64,000 nt of DNA from Pseudomonadota bacterium (GTDB lineage Bacteria; Desulfobacterota; Desulfovibrionia; Desulfovibrionales; Desulfovibrionaceae): assembly GCA_018822105.1 (NCBI GenBank), contig JAHJLB010000032.1, forward strand, positions 31,621 to 95,620. Reading direction: 5' to 3'. This document shows positions 62,047-64,000 of the stretch, piece by piece (position 1 is the first letter of the stretch; every line of letters starts with the position of its first letter). Position numbers and translations under genes: made by a program. The notes beneath the pieces are model-generated. The model was not told where the DNA came from. It saw only the letters and a list, made by a program, of their open reading frames with translations, and ran no database searches.

Positions 62047-62934
62047 ATGCCGCCGCAAACCGTTTTCCCCCTTCCGCTTCCGCCCGGACCGGGCGCCCTG
62101 GGCAGACGCCTTGGCGCTCTCCTCTGCCTGGGCCTGCTGTGCCTGCTCTGCCTGTGCCTGCTCGGCGCCTGCGCCTCCGGCCGGCAGCAGGCCGCCCAGC
62201 TGGCCGCAGCCGGCGGCTTCCGGCCCATGCGCTTCGAGACCCGGCCCTTCGTACTGCTGGGCTGGCTCAAGCCCGGGCAGGGCAAGGTGCTCTACGTTTA
62301 CATAGAGGGGGACGGAAGGGCCTGGCTGCGGCCCAACCAGCCCTCCTCCGACCCCACGCCCGCGAACCCGGTCGGCCTGCGCCTGGCCCTGGCCGACCCC
62401 GCCCAGGGGCCGGTGCTGTATCTGGCCCGGCCCTGCCAATACACCGAGGGCGCGGACAGGCGCGGCTGCACGGTGGACGACTGGACATCCGCCCGCTTTT
62501 CCGAACGCGCGCTGGCGGCCCTGGATGACGCCGTGACCCAGGCCATGGCCCGGACGCGGGCCGATGCCGTGGCCCTGCACGGCTATTCGGGCGGCGGCGG
62601 CATGGCGGCCCTGCTGGCGGCGCGGCGCGGCGACGTCGTTTTCCTGGCCACCGTGGCGGGCAACCTGGACCACAAGGTCTGGACAGCGCACCACAAGGAC
62701 TCGCCCTTGACCGGCTCGCTCAACCCTGTGGACACGGCGGCGGCAACGCGGAATATCCCACAGTTGCATGTCATCGGCGGGCAGGATAACGTCGTTATAC
62801 AAACGGTGCTCGATTCCTGGTGCGCACGCCTTCCGGGAGCATTGGTGCAACGCGTGAGCATCCCCGACGCCGCCCACGGCGGCCCCTGGGAGACCAGATG
62901 GGCCGACCTGCTCAAACGGCACCGTGGCCTTTGA
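62047..62934 (+). CDS. Alpha/beta-hydrolase lipoprotein
   Basis: A 295-aa protein from ATG 62047 (GGAGAG upstream). The N-terminal hydrophobic run ends in a lipobox LLGACASG, so it is a lipoprotein. The hydrolase core has VLYVYIEGDGRAWL (oxyanion loop), ADAVALHGYSGGGGMAALLA (nucleophile Ser in GYSGG), a PQLHVIGGQDNVV acidic-residue strand and PDAAHGGPW with the catalytic His. The substrate may be a lipid or polysaccharide ester in the envelope. Confidence 0.85.
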   Translation: MPPQTVFPLPLPPGPGALGRRLGALLCLGLLCLLCLCLLGACASGRQQAAQLAAAGGFRPMRFETRPFVLLGWLKPGQGKVLYVYIEGDGRAWLRPNQPSSDPTPANPVGLRLALADPAQGPVLYLARPCQYTEGADRRGCTVDDWTSARFSERALAALDDAVTQAMARTRADAVALHGYSGGGGMAALLAARRGDVVFLATVAGNLDHKVWTAHHKDSPLTGSLNPVDTAAATRNIPQLHVIGGQDNVVIQTVLDSWCARLPGALVQRVSIPDAAHGGPWETRWADLLKRHRGL

Positions 62935-62995
62935 CACTGGACAAGGGGGCTGGCGCCTTGCGCGCGGCCGGCCTCCTGCGCTATAAGGGTACAAT

Positions 62996-64000
62996 ATGGA
63001 CCTCCGCATTCGTTCCTGTCTGCTGCTCGTGTTCCTGCTGCTGACCCAGGCCGCCTTCGCCCCCTTTGCGGCGGCGGACGACCCTGCGGGCAAGCTGGAG
63101 CACGTGGCGGGCGGGGTGCATCTCCTGCGGGGCGGCAAGACCCTTCCGGCCAAGCTGGCGGACCCGGTGTTCGTGGGCGACACCCTCAACACCGCGGCCA
63201 ACAGCAACGCCGTGGTGCGCTTCGTGGACGAGACGCAGCTGGTGCTCGGCCCCTCCTCCCAGGCCAAGGTCGACGCCTATGTCTACGAGGGCCCGTCCTC
63301 CAAGCTGCTCTTCAAATTCGCCAAGGGCTCCTTCCGCGCCGTCACCGGCAAGATCGTGGAGAAGAATCCCCAGGCCTTCAACATGCAGACCCCGCTGGCC
63401 ACCCTGGGCATCCGAGGTTCCGACGTCTTCGCCCTGGTGAGCCAGGCCTTCAACGACGTCGGCGCCCTTGACCTGGGCCCGGGACACACCCTGCAGGTGC
63501 AGGGCAGGCTGAACGCGGCGACCATAGCCGAAGGCGGCCTGGTCTCCAGGGTGACCCCGGACGGGCGCGTGGCCCCGCCCATCCCCATATCTCCGACCAT
63601 GTTCAACGTCATCGTCAACACCCTGGCCCCGCCCCAGGCGCCGCCCATCCGCCCCCTGTCGCTCCGGAGAATGGATTTCTCCAAATCAGGCACCATGTCC
63701 AAGGAAAGTTCCTCGAAGCTGGAACGGGCCTCCGGACTGGACAAGTTTTCGCCGCTTGAGAGGCTCACGGCGCCTGAAGGCGGCGGGACGACTGGCGGCG
63801 GGACGATCGGCGGCGGGACGATCGGCGGCTCGCCGGGTGTCAGCGGACTGGCCGGAGGCAAGTTGTCCAGCGGCGGGGCGATCGGCGGTTCGCCGGCTGC
63901 GGGCGGTGCGCCGGGTGTGGGCGGTTCGCCGGCTGCGGGCGGACTGGCCGGAGGCTCGCCGGGTGTCGCCGGTTCGCCGGCTGTGGGCGGACTGGCCGGA
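62996..64000 (+). CDS. FecR-domain exported protein with Gly-rich repeat tail, C-terminus off the right edge
   Basis: At least 335 aa from ATG 62996, no stop in the window. Signal peptide DLRIRSCLLLVFLLLTQAAFA is followed by a FecR-type domain (GGVHLLRGGKTLPAKLADPVFVGDTLNTA, TPLATLGIRGSDVFALV), residues about 30-170, which in other proteins senses or scaffolds in the periplasm. After a linker (about 200-255) begins a tail of near-perfect short repeats rich in Gly, Ser and Pro (63775 on). Such proteins are often giant adhesins or surface scaffolds. Confidence 0.8.
   Translation, partial: MDLRIRSCLLLVFLLLTQAAFAPFAAADDPAGKLEHVAGGVHLLRGGKTLPAKLADPVFVGDTLNTAANSNAVVRFVDETQLVLGPSSQAKVDAYVYEGPSSKLLFKFAKGSFRAVTGKIVEKNPQAFNMQTPLATLGIRGSDVFALVSQAFNDVGALDLGPGHTLQVQGRLNAATIAEGGLVSRVTPDGRVAPPIPISPTMFNVIVNTLAPPQAPPIRPLSLRRMDFSKSGTMSKESSSKLERASGLDKFSPLERLTAPEGGGTTGGGTIGGGTIGGSPGVSGLAGGKLSSGGAIGGSPAAGGAPGVGGSPAAGGLAGGSPGVAGSPAVGGLAG
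63775..64000 (+). repeat. Short tandem repeats in the FecR protein tail
   Basis: Two kinds of 15-bp unit alternate: GGCGGCGGGACGATC (GGGTI, three copies from 63780) and GGCGGTTCGCCGGCT (GGSPA, several copies from 63886), with GGACTGGCCGGAGGC (GLAGG) at intervals. Units stay in frame. The array continues past the window edge. Confidence 0.75.

Overview
The window comes from a GC-rich, Gram-negative, dissimilatory sulfate-reducing bacterium, most likely a member of the Desulfovibrionales. The evidence is a DsrC with the diagnostic two-cysteine tail (40009-40326), hydrogenase maturation genes hypD and hypE, indolepyruvate:ferredoxin oxidoreductase (iorA, iorB), Kdo/lipopolysaccharide genes and a PglB-type oligosaccharyltransferase. 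No species can be named from the sequence alone.

Left part (1-12,868). Positions 1-4,625 are the distal end of a genomic island. It carries a large SF2 helicase that runs off the left edge, an orphan BrnT-like toxin and a class III cyclase-like protein, and ends in a copy of a tRNA-Ser 3' end. Positions 4,800-8,850 are a decayed Mu-like prophage. Only the G (virion morphogenesis) and I (protease) genes survive, both broken, and they flank two intact AT-rich pentapeptide-repeat membrane proteins in the position of phage cargo genes. Core genes follow: initiator tRNA, two family 2 glycosyltransferases, a receiver-domain protein and a TtuB/TtuA-like tRNA thiolation pair.

Middle part (12,869-32,323). 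A 19-kb integrative island starts in the 3' end of tRNA-Ser(CGA) and ends in a 20-bp direct repeat at 31,921-31,940. It encodes a tyrosine integrase, a very small family-A-polymerase-like protein behind a terminator-like hairpin, and a type I restriction-modification operon. That operon holds hsdR, a membrane protein, hsdM, hsdS and a DUF4145 gene, every junction overlapping by 4 nt. Next come a small putative repressor with a four-site palindromic operator array and a serine recombinase. The last module has a GHKL (sacsin-like) ATPase fused to a DUF3883/nuclease-like domain, a 37-aa ORF, a GNAT-PIN-ASCH multidomain protein and a lone ASCH protein. Integrase fragments inside and just beyond the island show repeated use of the site.

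Right part (32,327-64,000) is mostly core genome: hypE-hypD; a 4.8-kb segment bounded by a diverged duplication of the DinB/hypD junction, holding a possible papain-like protein, a GH5 glucanase and a YddA-like ABC exporter without a Walker A motif; dsrC; an HD hydrolase-ddl-waaA-kdsB-carA-TPR cluster; a flavoprotein; proA-nadD; iorAB with a sigma-54 activator; and a cell-surface cluster (beta-barrel protein, PglB homologue, two glycosyltransferases, DUF2304 protein, lipoprotein hydrolase, FecR-domain protein) that runs off the right edge.

The likeliest places for undescribed biology are the two clusters of defence-like genes (1-4,256 and 25,988-31,762) and the minimal polymerase at 14,937-16,301.
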